Shown: piece after piece, positions 46,841 to 58,767 of the stretch
Layout of the letters: the number at the start of each line of letters is the position of its first letter
Numbering within the stretch: the stretch's first letter is position 1
Assembly (NCBI GenBank): GCA_014904985.1
Contig: MU128914.1
Coordinates: 428,825 to 492,824, forward strand
Origin: Hydnum rufescens UP504
Lineage: Eukaryota > Basidiomycota > Agaricomycetes > Cantharellales > Hydnaceae
Reading direction: 5' to 3'
DNA: 64,000 bases
Notes under the pieces: generated by a model
What the model was told of the DNA's origin: nothing
What the model saw: the letters and a program-made list of their open reading frames with translations, nothing else
The model's database searches: none
Program-made: the position numbers and the translations under genes

Positions 46841-47723
46841 GCGAGGATTTCGACAAGAATTCAATGCGATCATAGGGTGGATACTTGGGGCTCCCTGAAA
46901 GCACTCCCTTGGTAGAGTGTGATGCCATCAAATGAGTGGGATGGATCGTAGCGAATAGCGAAGGGGGTTCATTTTGATTAGTGATTTCATGAGACCCGTT
47001 GCAGCCCTGAAGTCGATGTGTGCGATTTAGGGCACACCCAGCAGCAGCGAGAATATGTTTGACATGTCTGTGTCTCCGGTCTCACGCAGACTCGCGCTCT
47101 TAGACTAGGGCCCTTGCATCCGCATCCGATCTCACATTGCTCCTTAGGTAATGTTGTCCGATGAGCAGAAAGGCACCAGGCCGGATTGACCGAATTGAAT
47201 ACAGTCGTCATATTAGGAGTGAAAGAGAATGCGGCTACGCGAGCTGAAGGGAATTTGAAGGGACCGTCACAGCACTTAATTAAGCACGGGCAGCACGGCA
47301 ATTGGGGATGGTCAGGGCTTAGCACGAATACAGTATTACTATTTGCAACAGGGACGGACGTCTCCAGGGCTTCCACCACCCCTTTTCCTTGGGACCGCAA
47401 TGCGAGAGACGCGACGCGCTGGCACAGTGCACCTCCAGTGACAGTACATGTCTGTCCAAACCCATTGTCCACGATTCAGAGCTAAGATGACAAGAGTTGA
47501 AGGGCAAGAACAAGAAATACAATGTTGAGACTTCTGGTTACGTGTCGAGCCAAGCATCATTGCTGCTCCAGACCAGGAGGGACTATGGGATACTTTGAAG
47601 CCACAAGAACGGGAGTCACGGGACCATCGAGTTCCGAGTTCCACGGCAAACTCCCCGATTAGATTTTTGCCTTTTTGCTGCATTCTTTAATCATCGGAAC
47701 GAACTTGATACAACTCTAGAAAT
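46840..47723. repeat. 5' flank of PEBP copy 1, duplicated at 62,190-63,039
   Basis: The order of short conserved stretches (for example TTTCATGAGA, CATATTAGG with GAGAATGCG, ACGGACGTCTCC) is the same before PEBP copy 3 at 62,190-63,039. This shows a segmental duplication that includes the promoter region. Frames within it are not conserved between the two copies. Confidence 0.6.
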
Positions 47724-48977
47724 ATGCATTCTTTTACCAACGCTCTCTTGCTCACATTGGCCGCTTCCTCATTCCCGAGCATCCTTGCTTTGTGTTCGTG
47801 AAATCTCCGTTCTGTTCTCACAAGCGCTGACCTCGTTTTCGTCTTGCGACTGCAGCTGCTGATCCTATCGCCGTCAAGATTGTGCAGCAACAATTCATCA
47901 ATGCCAAGATCGTCCCGGTAAGTCGTGTTTTCCGTGTGGCGCGCTCCCCTCCCAAATTCTTTGTAGGATGAGATACCCGTCTTCAACCCCATTGGTACAT
48001 TGCAACTCGACTTCAAAGCCAGTGTTGGTGTGACGTATGCATCATGCGCTTGTTATTTTCCTTCATCGTTCGGCGTTAATTCACGTGCCCTCCAAGGACT
48101 GTGGGCGAAGCCATTGCAGTGGCGAACACGACGCAGCAACCCTCCGTTACGGCAGCTGGTACTTTCAATGGGTGCGATTCTTGTAGGAAGTTTCGAACCC
48201 AATCTTTGTTGCTCATATCATGAGGCACATGCAGGACGTCTGCCAAGTACACGGTCCTCATGGTGGATACCAACTACCCTGGTTCATCGAACCCTAATGG
48301 TTTGTAGACTGTGAATAATTCGGCGTGCCAACCCTAGAGCTAATCTATCGCGGCATTAGGACTCTACTTGCACTGGCTGCAAAACGATGCTAGTGAGTGC
48401 CGTCTCTTATTGAACCCTTTGTGTCAATTCACGCTGTTTCGTGATTCACAGCCCTGGCTAGTGACGGTACCATCACCAATTCGACCGCCGCCGTGATCCC
48501 TTATGCTGGGCCCGCGCCGCCCTCTGGTTCCGGTCCCCATCGTTATACCGTGCTTCTCTATGCTCAACTCGCCAACTTCACGGCCCCTCGACGCCCGCGC
48601 CAAATTCCGGAGTCCATCAGATCAAGTACGACGAGTTCTTAAACATTCATCTCCCATCACATTTCTGATGAGATTTTTGAATATCGACTCGTAGCTTGGC
48701 TTCATACATTAGCTCGGCTGGTCTAGGAACGCCTCTCGCTGGGTCATACTTCACTGTCGAGGTCGGGACTGCCACTGTTAGCGTCTCTCCCACGACTGCC
48801 GTCGACACTGCCACGTTCTCGGCCAGTTCTACCGTCACTGGATCTGGCTCAAGCACTGTGAGTGGCACTGGTGCGGGCACCTCAGCCACCCAGAAGAGTT
48901 CTGCAGATCTGGGCAAGGGCGTCACCATTAGCAGCGTGCTTCTGAGCGCGTTCGGTCTCGCCGTGGTTTTGGCCTGA
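47724..48977 (+). CDS. PEBP-like, GPI-tailed small secreted protein (copy P1)
   Basis: Eight short exons are inferred: 47724-47793, 47856-47917, 47967-48034, 48097-48171, 48234-48299, 48360-48392, 48452-about 48,622 and 48695-48977. The N-terminus (MHSFTNALLLTLAASS) is a signal peptide. Motifs typical of the phosphatidylethanolamine-binding protein family follow: VLMVDTNYPGSSNPNG, LHWLQNDA and GPHRYTVLLYAQ. The Ser/Thr-rich tail ends in a hydrophobic stretch (SVLLSAFGLAVVLA), as in GPI-anchored proteins. One C appears missing in a C run near 48,586 (FTAP then frame change) compared with copy P2, so it is either a pseudogene or has a sequence error. The last intron donor (GTTCTT) and one acceptor (AAG at 48,096) are weak. 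The likely location is the cell surface. Ligand unknown. Confidence 0.6.
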
Positions 48978-50620
48978 GAGCTTTGAGCTTTTCTTATATG
49001 TCTCTTTCGACTCTGGACTGTCCCCTTTCCTTTGATTTGTGACACGCTCTTCAAATCCATCGTGTATGCGACTCGGTATATGTCAATACACTTCCTTCTC
49101 TTCTCCCGTCTGGGTCTGTGCTCGCTCTCAACTGGTTTCCGGCGCTTCCCTTGCGCAGTGTGGTGTGCGATGGCACTCTTACTCACCTCTAAATGATGAG
49201 ATTCCGACGCAAGGTGTTGTGGCAGCATCCGATTTCTTGAGGCAACCAAACAGTCGAGAACAATGCAAGACAAGATACGTATAGTAAGATGACTATCTAT
49301 GAACCCCACATTGTCGATGGGTCTGGTATTACCCACCAAGCCAGCTGGGTCTGGTGAGCTTTATTACGGGTACTTACATTTCTGATGTCAAACTTCCTGT
49401 TGGAGGAGTTCTTGTGCCCGCGGGCCTGAGGCAGGGGGAAGACGGCTGGAGTGCAGTCATTGTCGATTCGATATCAGGTGAGACAAGTCCACCATCTGCC
49501 TCACGATAGCCGACTAATATAGAGCGAAAGTGAAAAGAGCAGATACCTGACTTGGCCCCGAGGATTATCTAATGCCACAGGGGGCGGCCGAAGCATCTGC
49601 CCATTGCCTCACTCACAAGCTCCCGAAGGTGCTTGGGCGCAATTGTCTGTCGGGAGCTTCTGTCCATGGAATACTCGAGGACAGCTTTGCGATTGCCTCC
49701 AGGTTCTCCTACTTCCCTCTTCGGCAGGCATTTAGTTTTGTGCATCGTAAATCAGTCTTATTCCGCCTCTATGACAGGGAGTCGCCGGATCACCGAGGTG
49801 ATTAACAGTTCTGACTTCTCAAGTCCACAATTCCCCTCGATTATAGATATTTCGTGCTCAACTCCCTGTGTGTACGGCATCGGGAACATCCCAAACTCGC
49901 CTGGGGAGAGACAGCAACGGGGCGATTATCGGTGCGGAGTTTTTCCTCTTGCTTGAGACAAATAATGTCCAACCATGCCGGAAGGTGTTGTCAATGTGGA
50001 TGTTCCACTGGTAGATATGCATCCAGCAAACCGTGCCCTCACGCTTTCTTCCCCAGAGGACACTACCTTGGGTCGCGATTTCAAGACCCGCTACCGAGGT
50101 AGCGGGGAACATCCTCAAGTTGTTATTAAAGAATGTCCTAGAGTAAGTACCGCTATTGGTGCGGCCAGAGGGATCAGTGCCTTTTTTTTCCTAGTCATCG
50201 GACAATCGACGACTCGACCTTTGAAGGGCGCAGGGAATTATCCGCATTGCAACCCCACGCTGGGGGTGTCGCTCAAACACTTCGCCGAATCTGCTTATCC
50301 CACCTCTTCGCAAAATGGTGTGCCAGCCTCTTCTCCCACTCGCCATCTCCCGACGAACCACGCATTCTCCCTTAGCGGCTTCATCCATTCCCTCCTCGAA
50401 CTAAGTGTGCCGCTCGACCTGCTTAGCCGACGCTCTCAAGTGTTTCCCTTCAATCGTCGCCCGACCCACTGCCATAGTCTCCACCGTGAGGATTGCAATA
50501 GGTTGCAATTCATAGACGAAGCTTTTTTGGCCTACCACAGGAGGCTCGTCCATAGCCCTTCTGAGTACTTCTTCACGCTGGATGTCACCGGTCGAGCAGG
50601 AGGTTGAAAGAATATCAGAG
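48978..50620 (+). pseudogene. Unidentified PEBP-linked companion block (D1)
   Basis: Downstream of P1 a series of coding-like pieces (DVKLPVGGVLVPAGLRQ near 49,390-49,480; GAEFFLLLETNNVQP near 49,930; ALTLSSPEDTTL near 50,030) is paralleled downstream of P2 at 58,770-59,610 (ETNEVQPGDV, ALTLSGTEDTTL). Between the two copies the frame changes, so at least one is decayed. A continuous + frame exists at 49,975-50,607 but its 3' half has no counterpart. No family was recognised. Confidence 0.3.
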
Positions 50621-50997
50621 GTCGCAGCCAGCACTGTGGGTGGTGTCTTTCTGGACTGAGACTCTAGCTCACGTTGGATTAACATTTGTGGTGGGTGGTT
50701 CCTGTAGAACTCCCTTCCGATTTGTCTGGAACACGGTTTACATTTCAATTTTAGTTTTATGCCTCATTTGCGTACATCGTCCGTGCCCCGTCTTCCACCT
50801 CGGTTTCCACAACAACATAACCCGGCCCCACTACAGTGTACAGTGTCCTTTCCTCCAAGCCTAGTAATTCCAATTCTTCCATGGTCACGCCTTTCAAATC
50901 AAGAGTGATATAGTTTCGTAAGTGAAAAAACCTGTGATTGCAGAGGCACTGATGTGAGGAAACGGAACCATTGTATCCAACTGAAAGAACACGACCT
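50621..50997. other. Intergenic, 3' side of the NACHT-WD40 gene
   Basis: Only short frames are present. As the NACHT-WD40 gene ends at 50,998 on the - strand, this interval should hold its 3' UTR and polyadenylation signals. No specific site was identified with confidence. Confidence 0.35.
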
Positions 50998-53900
50998 TTA
51001 ATTTAGCCATTGCAGGAATTTACGGAAGCCCTTTAGCTTCAGGTTGACATGATGGGCAAGAAGTGACTGCTGATCACTTAAATCCCAATTAAATGGGTCG
51101 TGTGGAACAGCAAGAATTATCACACGACCATCCTCACATCCAACAGCAATCCGAGAATGGGTTTGCTGGCTTGATGCAGCAAGGAGAGTTTGGGGTATGT
51201 AGTTTGGGGGGATGAAACAGACATGTCTAACCCCACCATCTTGTTGGTGCTGCACAGATACCCATCTGTTATGAAGCAACCAAATAGGAGTCAAGTCTGC
51301 AGAGGGCTCAGAAGTCAGTGGATGTGACTCATAGAAGAGGTGATGGGGAGGTTGAGAGGTCAAATTCCAAGTCAACATCTTCCTTGATGAGCGTAAGATC
51401 AGAGTATGACCATCAAAGGAAAATGAGACCTCCTGAATGCTATCACAAACACCCCATAATTTTGCAATGGATGCACCAGATATACTGTCCCATAAGCGCA
51501 CAGTGCAATCCTCTGAGCCTGAGGCCAGGTGTGATCCATCAGGTGAAAATGCAAGTGTCAAAACTGGAGCAAAATGACCCTCTAATTTTGCAATGGACAT
51601 GCCAGATATGCCATCCCACAAGTGTACAGTATGATCAAAGGAGCCTGAGGCCAGGCGAGATCCACCAGGTGAAATTGCAACTGTCAAAACTGAATCAGAA
51701 TGGCCTTTCAATTTTGTGATGGGTGCACCAGATATGGCATCCCACAAGCATACAGTACAATCCTCTGAGCCTGAGACCAGGTGTGATCCATCAGGTGAGA
51801 ATGCAACTGTCAAAACTGATTTAGAATGGCCTTTCAAATTTGTGATGGACATGCTGGATATGCCATCCCACAATCGTACAGTATGATCAAAGGAGCCTGA
51901 GGCCAGGCACAATCCATCAGGTGAGAATGCAGTTGTCAAAACTGGACCAAAATGACCCTCTAATTTTGCAATGGACTTGCCAGAGATGCCATCCCACAAG
52001 TGTACAGTATGATCAAAGGAGCCTGAGGCCAGGTGCAATCCATCATGTGAAAATGCAATGGTGACAACTGCATTAGAATGGCCTTCCAATTTTGCAATGG
52101 ATGTGCCAGATGTGCCATTCCACAAGCATACACTATGATCTTCTGAGCCTGAGGCCAGGCATGATCCATCAGGTGAAAATGCAACTGTATAAACTGAACC
52201 AGAATGGCCCTCTAATTTTGCAATGAATGCACCAGATATGCCATCCCACAAGCATACAGTGCAATCCCGGGAGCCCGAGGCCAGGCGTGATCCATCAGGT
52301 GAAAATGCAACTGTTTTAACCCAACTAGAATGGCCCCCTAGGTTTGCAATTGATTTGCCAGTTATGCCATCCAACAAGTTTATGGTAGAATCATCTGAGC
52401 CTGAGGCCAGGCGTGATCCATCAGGTGAAAATGCAATCATCAAAACTGAACTAGAATGGCCCGCTGATTTTGCCATGGAGGCACCAGATATGCCATCCCA
52501 CAAGTGTACAGTTCGATCCCTGGAGCCTGAGGCCAGATGCAATCCATCAGGTGAAAAGGCAATTGTGTTAATCCAATCAGAATGGCCCTCCAATGTTGTA
52601 GTTGATGTGCCAGATATGACATCCCACAAGCGTATGGTATGATCCTGTGAGCCTGAGGCCAGGCATGATCCATCAGGTGAGAATGCAATTGTCTGAACAG
52701 AATCAGAATGGCCCTCTAATTTTGTGATCAAGGCACCAGATATGCCATCCCACAAACATACAGTATGATCATGTGAGCCTGAGGCCAGGAGCAATCCATC
52801 AGGTGAAAATGCAACCACCTGAACCACATCAGAATGGCCACATAAAGTACTCAAGTGCTGTGGCCATTCAGACTCCAGGCCTTGGAGCACTGCAATAGAA
52901 TCCTTTCCATCTCCACAATACACCTTGTACAGCTCAGTGTTGTGTGGGATGAAAGGCAATGCAGAATGATACACATGCAGTGCACTTGCTCTTATCACTT
53001 CCCCATGGGCGAGGATGAATCGGCGGGAATCAGATAGGATTTTTACCACCCTCGGCGGGCATTTCGAGCATTCCTGTCATTAGGATTATTCTTCACTCAA
53101 TCACTGCATCAAGGATCAATAGGAAATACACATACCGCCCAGCGATGCGCCGCTTCAATCGACAACACAGCATTCGAAACACTCCTAAGCAGACTCATGG
53201 CTTCGAACCACCACAAAATCAACCGCATCGAGAACCCCTCCAGTGCCTCCATCAACTTCGGCTCCCCCAGCTCCACACACAATAGATGCGACACCCAGTA
53301 GCGGCATGCGTACTGAACCTCTGGCAACAGCGCCTCTCTCACTTTCTCCGCCAATCCATCGACCTCCTCGTTCAGTAGCGACGGATCCGAAATCCCAGCT
53401 ACATCCCGCTTTAAATGTTTCTCCATAAGCCGGAAGCATCGAATAGCATGTCGCAGTTCCTGCTCCGGCTTGGGAACAATCGCGAAAGCCGTCATGGAAC
53501 ATCGGGAGGGCTCGGTAATAAATTCGAGAAACGAAGGGTGGTAGATACGAGGTGCATCGTGAACATCGGACGGGGGGACGATGACCGAGTGAAAATGACG
53601 CAATGTGGTCTCAACGAAGTCTCTTTCGCCTTCGACAAATCGAGCCAGAGAATCGAGTGAGAGCGGTTCGCGCAAGAGTACAATACTCCCAACAACGGTT
53701 TGGAACCTCTTCGGAATCTCCGAAGGATTAGAACCAGAAAGGGAGTTCTTGAGCACCCCCATGTACAGATCGTCTAGCTGCGAATAGGGCGCCGCTCCGA
53801 CTTGTTGGGCAGATTCGGTGTCAAGTATGAACCTTAAATGTCTGCGGGGATCTTGCACACGATCATCCCCGATGAATCGGATAGCCGTAGCTGCGTAAAT

Positions 53901-54967
53901 GAATAACTTCCGGGACTTCTCTACCAGGGAGTTCTTCTCGGCCTCCGTTGCCCAATTCGCTGGGATAGTAAGATCAAGTTTCTCCGGAATTTTGGCCAAT
54001 TCGGTGGAGATGTAAAAGCGGATGTCTTGTTGAATGACCGAAGCCTCGATATCGTGAAGAACCGTCTTCGCCAGCATTGGAGCCTTGTGGAACACAGAGG
54101 ATAGGTGGGGTTGTGGACGACTGGTAATCAGGATCCGTAGGAAAGGGATTCGGATCAGGTGTGTAAACACAAGTCGCAGAATATTTGCGGCCCCCTTTTC
54201 CTCACACTCGTCCAGGGCGTCAAGGACGATGAGTACTGGCCGTCGACTGGGATTAGTGCTAAGAAGAGGGTTCAGGATCAACGCCTGAAGCTGAGGCAAT
54301 AGTTCCTTTCGCCCGGCTGTCGGATTTTTCCTTAGAGCTTCCACGATGACTTCCTTGAATGCACTGTCTGAGTACGCAAGTTGGAAGGCGAGTGTCGGGA
54401 GTACGAGCCCCGGATCCCGTAAAGGATTGTCGCTCCGAGAAAAGAAAAAAGTGGCACCAAGCATTGCTTTCTCTTCCGCTCGTTCCGCCACGGTTTTGGC
54501 GATCGTCGATTTGCCAATGCCAGCCAGTCCGTTGAGCCAGTATACAGGCGGTCTTTCCCCGTTCGGGCTCTCCGACCATGACAAAATCTGCTCTAGTATA
54601 GCAACACGAGTGCCCTCGAGACATGGCGAGGGTGCGTCCTCGCGACCAGAGTCGTGGGCCGCAGATAGAGCGCGAGGGAGAGCCATCAAAAGGGAGTCGT
54701 CAAGAGAACCGGCACTGTCTGGAGGATCATTGATTAGGGGCAGGGAATGGAAACGGTCGAGGGAGGCTAGTACCGTAGTGATTATGGATATCCCCTCCAC
54801 GACCACCTTTACCCTTATGTTGGCCAGCACCCCCGTGACCAGTAACTGAGGAAAAGCACGGGTGAGGATGGAGACCCCGAGGAATTGGGAGAGAACTGAC
54901 TGTTAATGACAGGATTTTGCATCCTGATCACCATGGGAGTGTGGGGTGCGATCGATTCGCCCGACAT
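50998..54967 (-). CDS. NACHT-WD40 (NWD) STAND-type NLR-like protein
   Basis: Three exons read on the - strand: 54967-54932 (MSGESIAPHTPM), 54845-53136 and 53073-50998, giving about 1,273 residues. The 62-nt intron 53074-53135 (GTATGT...CAG) is convincing; the 86-nt first intron (GTGATC donor) and the start are less sure, and the N-terminus could be longer. After a short N-terminal segment comes the NACHT NTPase: P-loop GLAGIGKST (54,504-54,530), sensor/Walker B region VLIVLDALDEC (about 54,204-54,236) and SRPQPHLSS. The C-terminal half has about eleven canonical 42-residue WD40 repeats plus a degenerate one. Such proteins are fungal NLR analogues; some act in heterokaryon incompatibility and self/non-self recognition. 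The effector part at the N-terminus is too short to classify. Confidence 0.85.
51342..52854 (-). repeat. WD40 repeat array, about 12 units of 126 bp
   Basis: Units follow the pattern KLEGHSxxVxTxAFSPDGxxLASGS-type with LWDGISG ends. Eleven are canonical and the last (GVCDSIQEVSFSFDG) is degenerate. Differences concentrate just after GHS (DVVQ, DSVQ, DWIN, SSVL, SWVK, GSVY, NAVV, KSVL), where residues lie on the propeller surface in known NWD proteins. High similarity between units suggests repeat exchange, as reported for HNWD genes. Confidence 0.85.
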
Positions 54968-55065
54968 GTTAGATAGAGATAGGAGAGACAGAGATGAGGC
55001 GAGTGTTGTTCAATCGGAGTGTGATCTAGAGCCCGATGAGTGTTCTGAGGTTTGGAGCGAGTAAT
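54968..55065 (-). promoter_or_regulatory. Presumed promoter and leader of the NACHT-WD40 gene
   Basis: This is a short interval between the proposed start at 54,967 and the stop of the upstream - strand frame at 55,066. A pyrimidine-rich stretch on the - strand (CTCTGTCTCTCCTATCTC) immediately precedes the ATG, as is common near fungal transcription starts. No TATA box was identified. Confidence 0.3.
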
Positions 55066-57420
55066 TCAAGTGGCAAATCGAGCGGTGGGACCCCTGATTG
55101 TCAGGTCGACAGCCCGCACGCTCCCGCCCGAAAATTCGTGGATTTTGGAGCACTCTTCTCGGAGTGTGATGGTAACGTGGTGTTGGTCGTGGAATTCTCT
55201 TCTATATCCTGCGTTAGGCTGCCTGCAGGTAATGGCGGTTCTCTTTCTTACGTAACCGGGATTCTCCACTGCTAGGGCTCCGAGATAATCGAGAAAGAGA
55301 TTATAGTCCCCTCCGTTGCCCTCGAACCTTGTTATATTTTGCAACACATTCACCCCCTTCCGCATGGTGGGGCCCACCTTGCGTCTTACAAACATCATTC
55401 TCTGCACATACCCATGATTTATAAGATGTTTTGGCTGATTTTTGCCGCCAAGCAACAAGCAAAGGCGCTTAACAGTGAGAATGCTGTTTGTGCCCTTTGA
55501 GATAATATCATCCCGTGCCTGTGCTAACCACCCTCGAGCTCCAAGGTGAAAACCGCCTGCCACATAGGCTACCCACGTCAAGGTGAAACGCTTGCTCAGG
55601 GGTAGGCAGTTTTCTCGCTTTGCCATCGCCTGCTGTCTGTATATCCTTACGGTGGTCGGGTCACGTCCAAGCCCAGGTCACGACGCTAATCATCAAACCA
55701 CCCCCTGGCCTCCCTGAGCGCTGCAAAGGGACTCAGTGGATATCTCAGCAGCTGAATTGGTGGAAAACTAGAAGGTCACTTTCTGCTTTCGCCAGACAAC
55801 ACCTTCCAGAGTATCCGGGGGGTAATCCCACCGCTTGGGTTGTTGTACCTAATCTGTCACCGGTAGCGATCCTCTGTGTGCGATGGATACAGACGACATG
55901 CAGTTGCTCGTACGACGCGGACATAGGAGACATCGAATCCTCACGCACCCGTCATGTTCATGACGACCCCGGGAGAAGCCAGACAGAGTCATAATACTTG
56001 GAAGAGAACCCCTCTCATAGTTCTGCGAGTGTGGGTGAGCTGTGGGCAGTTCCTTACGCCCTAGCGTCCTTACCTCGCAATTGATGCCTTCCATCGTCCG
56101 CAGATTCATGTGGTCGGCATACAGATCTTTCTCGACATCGCCAGGACGATATACGAGCAAGGGGAGATCACTGGACTTCCACAGGTCCTTCACGTCATCC
56201 TCCTATTCCTCACGACCGAAATCGGGATTAGTACAATCCACCGCTTCCACCACCACCACTTCATCCCCGCTCCCATCATTCTGACGAGCTAGGTCCATGG
56301 GAACTACGACCAGATCGCAACAGTCACGATAGAGAGACATTCTCGAAATTCCCATCTCCCTGCATCTTCTCGCCGGTGCGAGCGAAGCCTCGTTCATGGC
56401 TTGAAACAAATTTCCCTTCAGACCATGATCACCGCTTTGCCAAAATATCATCCTGGAACCACGAACCTACTCCACAGGTACCTTGGAACTGGAGTCATCA
56501 GACTGAGCGCCCCGCTCTACGGAAAATCTGTCCCTGTGTTCCCCGTCATAAGGCTCGCTTTTTCTTAGCCCCTATGGGTCCCCAAGACCATCACGGCACT
56601 CGACCACGACAAGATTGGGGAACAAGGGCCAGATGACGTGCACAACGTCCCAAGCCCCTCTGGGAGGAAAATGAGTGCAAGCCAAACTACTATTATCAAG
56701 ATCATCCGAAAAATAACGGCTCCAATCGCGCTGACAGTGGTTGATGTCAGTGGAACAACGACCATGGTCAGGATCAGCAGCATAAGGATTGGCGGAAAGA
56801 TTCAAGTTGAGAGATGCGCCGAGTATCTCTCCAGTCCACTGCCCAATATTGTCTATAACTCTGGTGACTCCAATCCCCCACCACCGAAGAACGATGATGC
56901 GCATCGCGTCGATGCTTCGAAGAATCGTCGAGGGAGGTATCCGCGATGACGTTCGAAGTCCCGATCCAGGTCTCATTCTCATCCACGTTCATGGATGATG
57001 TCACGTTGCCATACTCCCGACTCATCTCCAGTATCTTTGCCTCAACATCGTGCCCATCGTCACGAATGACGAACGCGATTCCCGGTCTGCCTCATAGTAT
57101 CAATCCTGGCAATCGATCTTCCTGTTGGCGAGGCGTAAAACGAGCACGTTTGGTGAACTCCCACCGTTCCATGGCTAGTCGCAGATCTCATGGGGATCGT
57201 CCCATAAATCAAGGGAGTAACCAGGAGAGCTCTCCAATTCTTCTGTATCCAGCTGGAATCGGGGATGCAGCAGCCACAGGGGCGTGTACATCGTTTGCCG
57301 GTCGTGACGCCGGGGAAGTCCAATGGCCAGCGAGATAACTTCTCCTGACTCGATTCTGCAAGACCTACCTTCAGGAGGGAGGTTGATTCCCAATGCTGTT
57401 TTTTTAGCCACCATTTCCAA
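55066..57420 (-). pseudogene. Unidentified decayed coding relic, - strand
   Basis: Several consecutive - strand frames look protein-like and partly line up in frame: 57,420-57,175, about 57,140-56,780 (FVIRDDGHDVEAKILEMSRE), 56,982-56,572, 56,451-56,203 continuing after a single TAG into 56,193-56,065 (DLPLLVYRPGDVEKDLYADH), with a good GTAAGG donor near 56,070, then 55,948-55,745 and 55,626-55,066 (186 residues). In-frame stops (for example near 57,100 and 56,200) indicate decay unless introns remove them. I do not recognise the family. Composition resembles a single gene of about 600-700 codons. Confidence 0.35.
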
Positions 57421-57531
57421 TTTTTCTAACTCTTATTGAACAGCGCGTAGTGTCTGCGGTTGCCCGTTCTACCTTGGATCTTCCGCTCAGTTCCAGGTTC
57501 GGAACTCGTCTCGCGAAATAATAACCAAGCT

Positions 57532-57891
57532 ATGCCGACTGGGTCCGCATTGTTGGCGTCCGGGCTGTTAGGGACCACCCTGTTACTGTCGAATGATAGT
57601 TCAGGGTCATCCCAACCAGAGTTCGGCAGCTTATCGGCATCGGCATCAGCGATCTCAAGTGGAGTGTGCGCAGCTGATACACGTACAGTGAGGACTAAGG
57701 ATGGAAAATCTGGCGCAAGCACCCTAGAGCAATTCTTCGCTGATAACGAGGATGGAGATATGCAACCCACCACACCGAAGCAGTCGTCTTTGGGAGTGCC
57801 AACCTCTGGATGGCAACGTATCGACTCTAGGTCTTCCCAGGAGATAGCTAAACGTCATCTGACTCCCCATCTTGTCTTCTACCCCTGCTGA
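57532..57891 (+). CDS. Hypothetical Ser-rich protein, 119 aa
   Basis: An open frame from ATG 57,532 (MPTGSALLASGLLG) with a short hydrophobic start, then a Ser/Ala/Gly-rich stretch and an acidic patch (FADNEDGD), ends at 57,891. It has no recognised domain and no paralogue in the window. It could be a fragment or chance frame; the opposite strand is also open over part of it. Confidence 0.25.
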   Translation: MPTGSALLASGLLGTTLLLSNDSSGSSQPEFGSLSASASAISSGVCAADTRTVRTKDGKSGASTLEQFFADNEDGDMQPTTPKQSSLGVPTSGWQRIDSRSSQEIAKRHLTPHLVFYPC

Positions 57892-58059
57892 AGTCCATCA
57901 CATGTTGCCTGTTTGACCCCCTCATGTCTCTCCTTAGTGTCCCGGCAGCCATCGACATCGTTCCTCTCCATCCTTCATCTAACCATGTATGTCCCGGCCC
58001 TGGTGCGGAGCAAACAGTCACAGAGGCTACAGAACGATCGCATGCGGATCAAATACCTC

Positions 58060-58767
58060 GAAAGAATGATCGTATCCCAGCCCGGACCCTAATGGTGTGT
58101 GGACTACGAATCCCGATAGCTGATATATAGGGATACCGGGAATCGACGTGCACTGGCTGAAAAACGATGCCAGTGAGTGTCGTCGTTATTGACCTCTTCG
58201 TCCCAAGTCATGCTGCTTCATGATTTACAGCTCTGGGTAGCGATGACACCATCACCAATTCGACCTCCGCCGTGATCCCTTATGCTGGCCCTGTACTCGC
58301 CGCCGGTATCAGTCCCCACCGTTATGCCGTGCTTCTCTACGCTCAACTCACTGACTTCACGGCCCCCTCGACGTCCACGCCCAACTCCGGAGTCCATTTG
58401 ATCAAGTGCAAACGAGTTCTTAAACGTACATCTCCCAGCACATTTCTGACGAGATTCCTGAATGTCAACTTGTAGCTTGGCCTCTTACATCGGTTCCGCT
58501 GCTCTAGGAACGCCTCTCGCTGGGTCATACTTCACTGTTGAGGTCGGGACCGCTACCGTCAACGTCTCCCCCACCACTGCTGTCAACCCTTCCACGTTCT
58601 CGACCAGCTTGAACACCACTCGATCTAGCTCCTCGATCTCAGGCACTATGAGTGGCACCGGGGCGAGTAGCCCACCCACCCAGGGGAGCTCTGCAGAGCT
58701 GGGCAAAGGTGTCACCATCGGCAGTGTGCTCCTGAGCGCGTTCGGTCTTGCCATGGCTTTGATCTGA
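58060..58767 (+). pseudogene. PEBP-like protein copy P2, 5'-truncated
   Basis: Homology to P1 starts only near 58,085 (DPNG, before the intron that precedes VHWLKNDA). The signal peptide and first exons are missing and replaced by unrelated sequence. The core exon (58,232-about 58,420: SPHRYAVLLYAQ) and the last exon (58,477-58,767: AALGTPLAGSYFTVEVG, hydrophobic tail SVLLSAFGLAMALI) are well preserved. An extra base near 58,410 alters the end of the core exon. It is likely a pseudogene. Confidence 0.6.

Noticed and set aside
48647..49339. Long - strand open frame of 230 codons
   Set aside because: It is antisense to the last exon of PEBP copy P1, and its shape follows from the codon use of that exon; the same shadow appears opposite P2.
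52223..52642. Open + strand frame over the WD40 region
   Set aside because: It is a shadow of the repeated WD40 units on the - strand; its periodic sequence mirrors the 126-bp repeats.
55620..55994. 124-codon + strand frame
   Set aside because: It overlaps the better-supported - strand relic and has no recognised motif.
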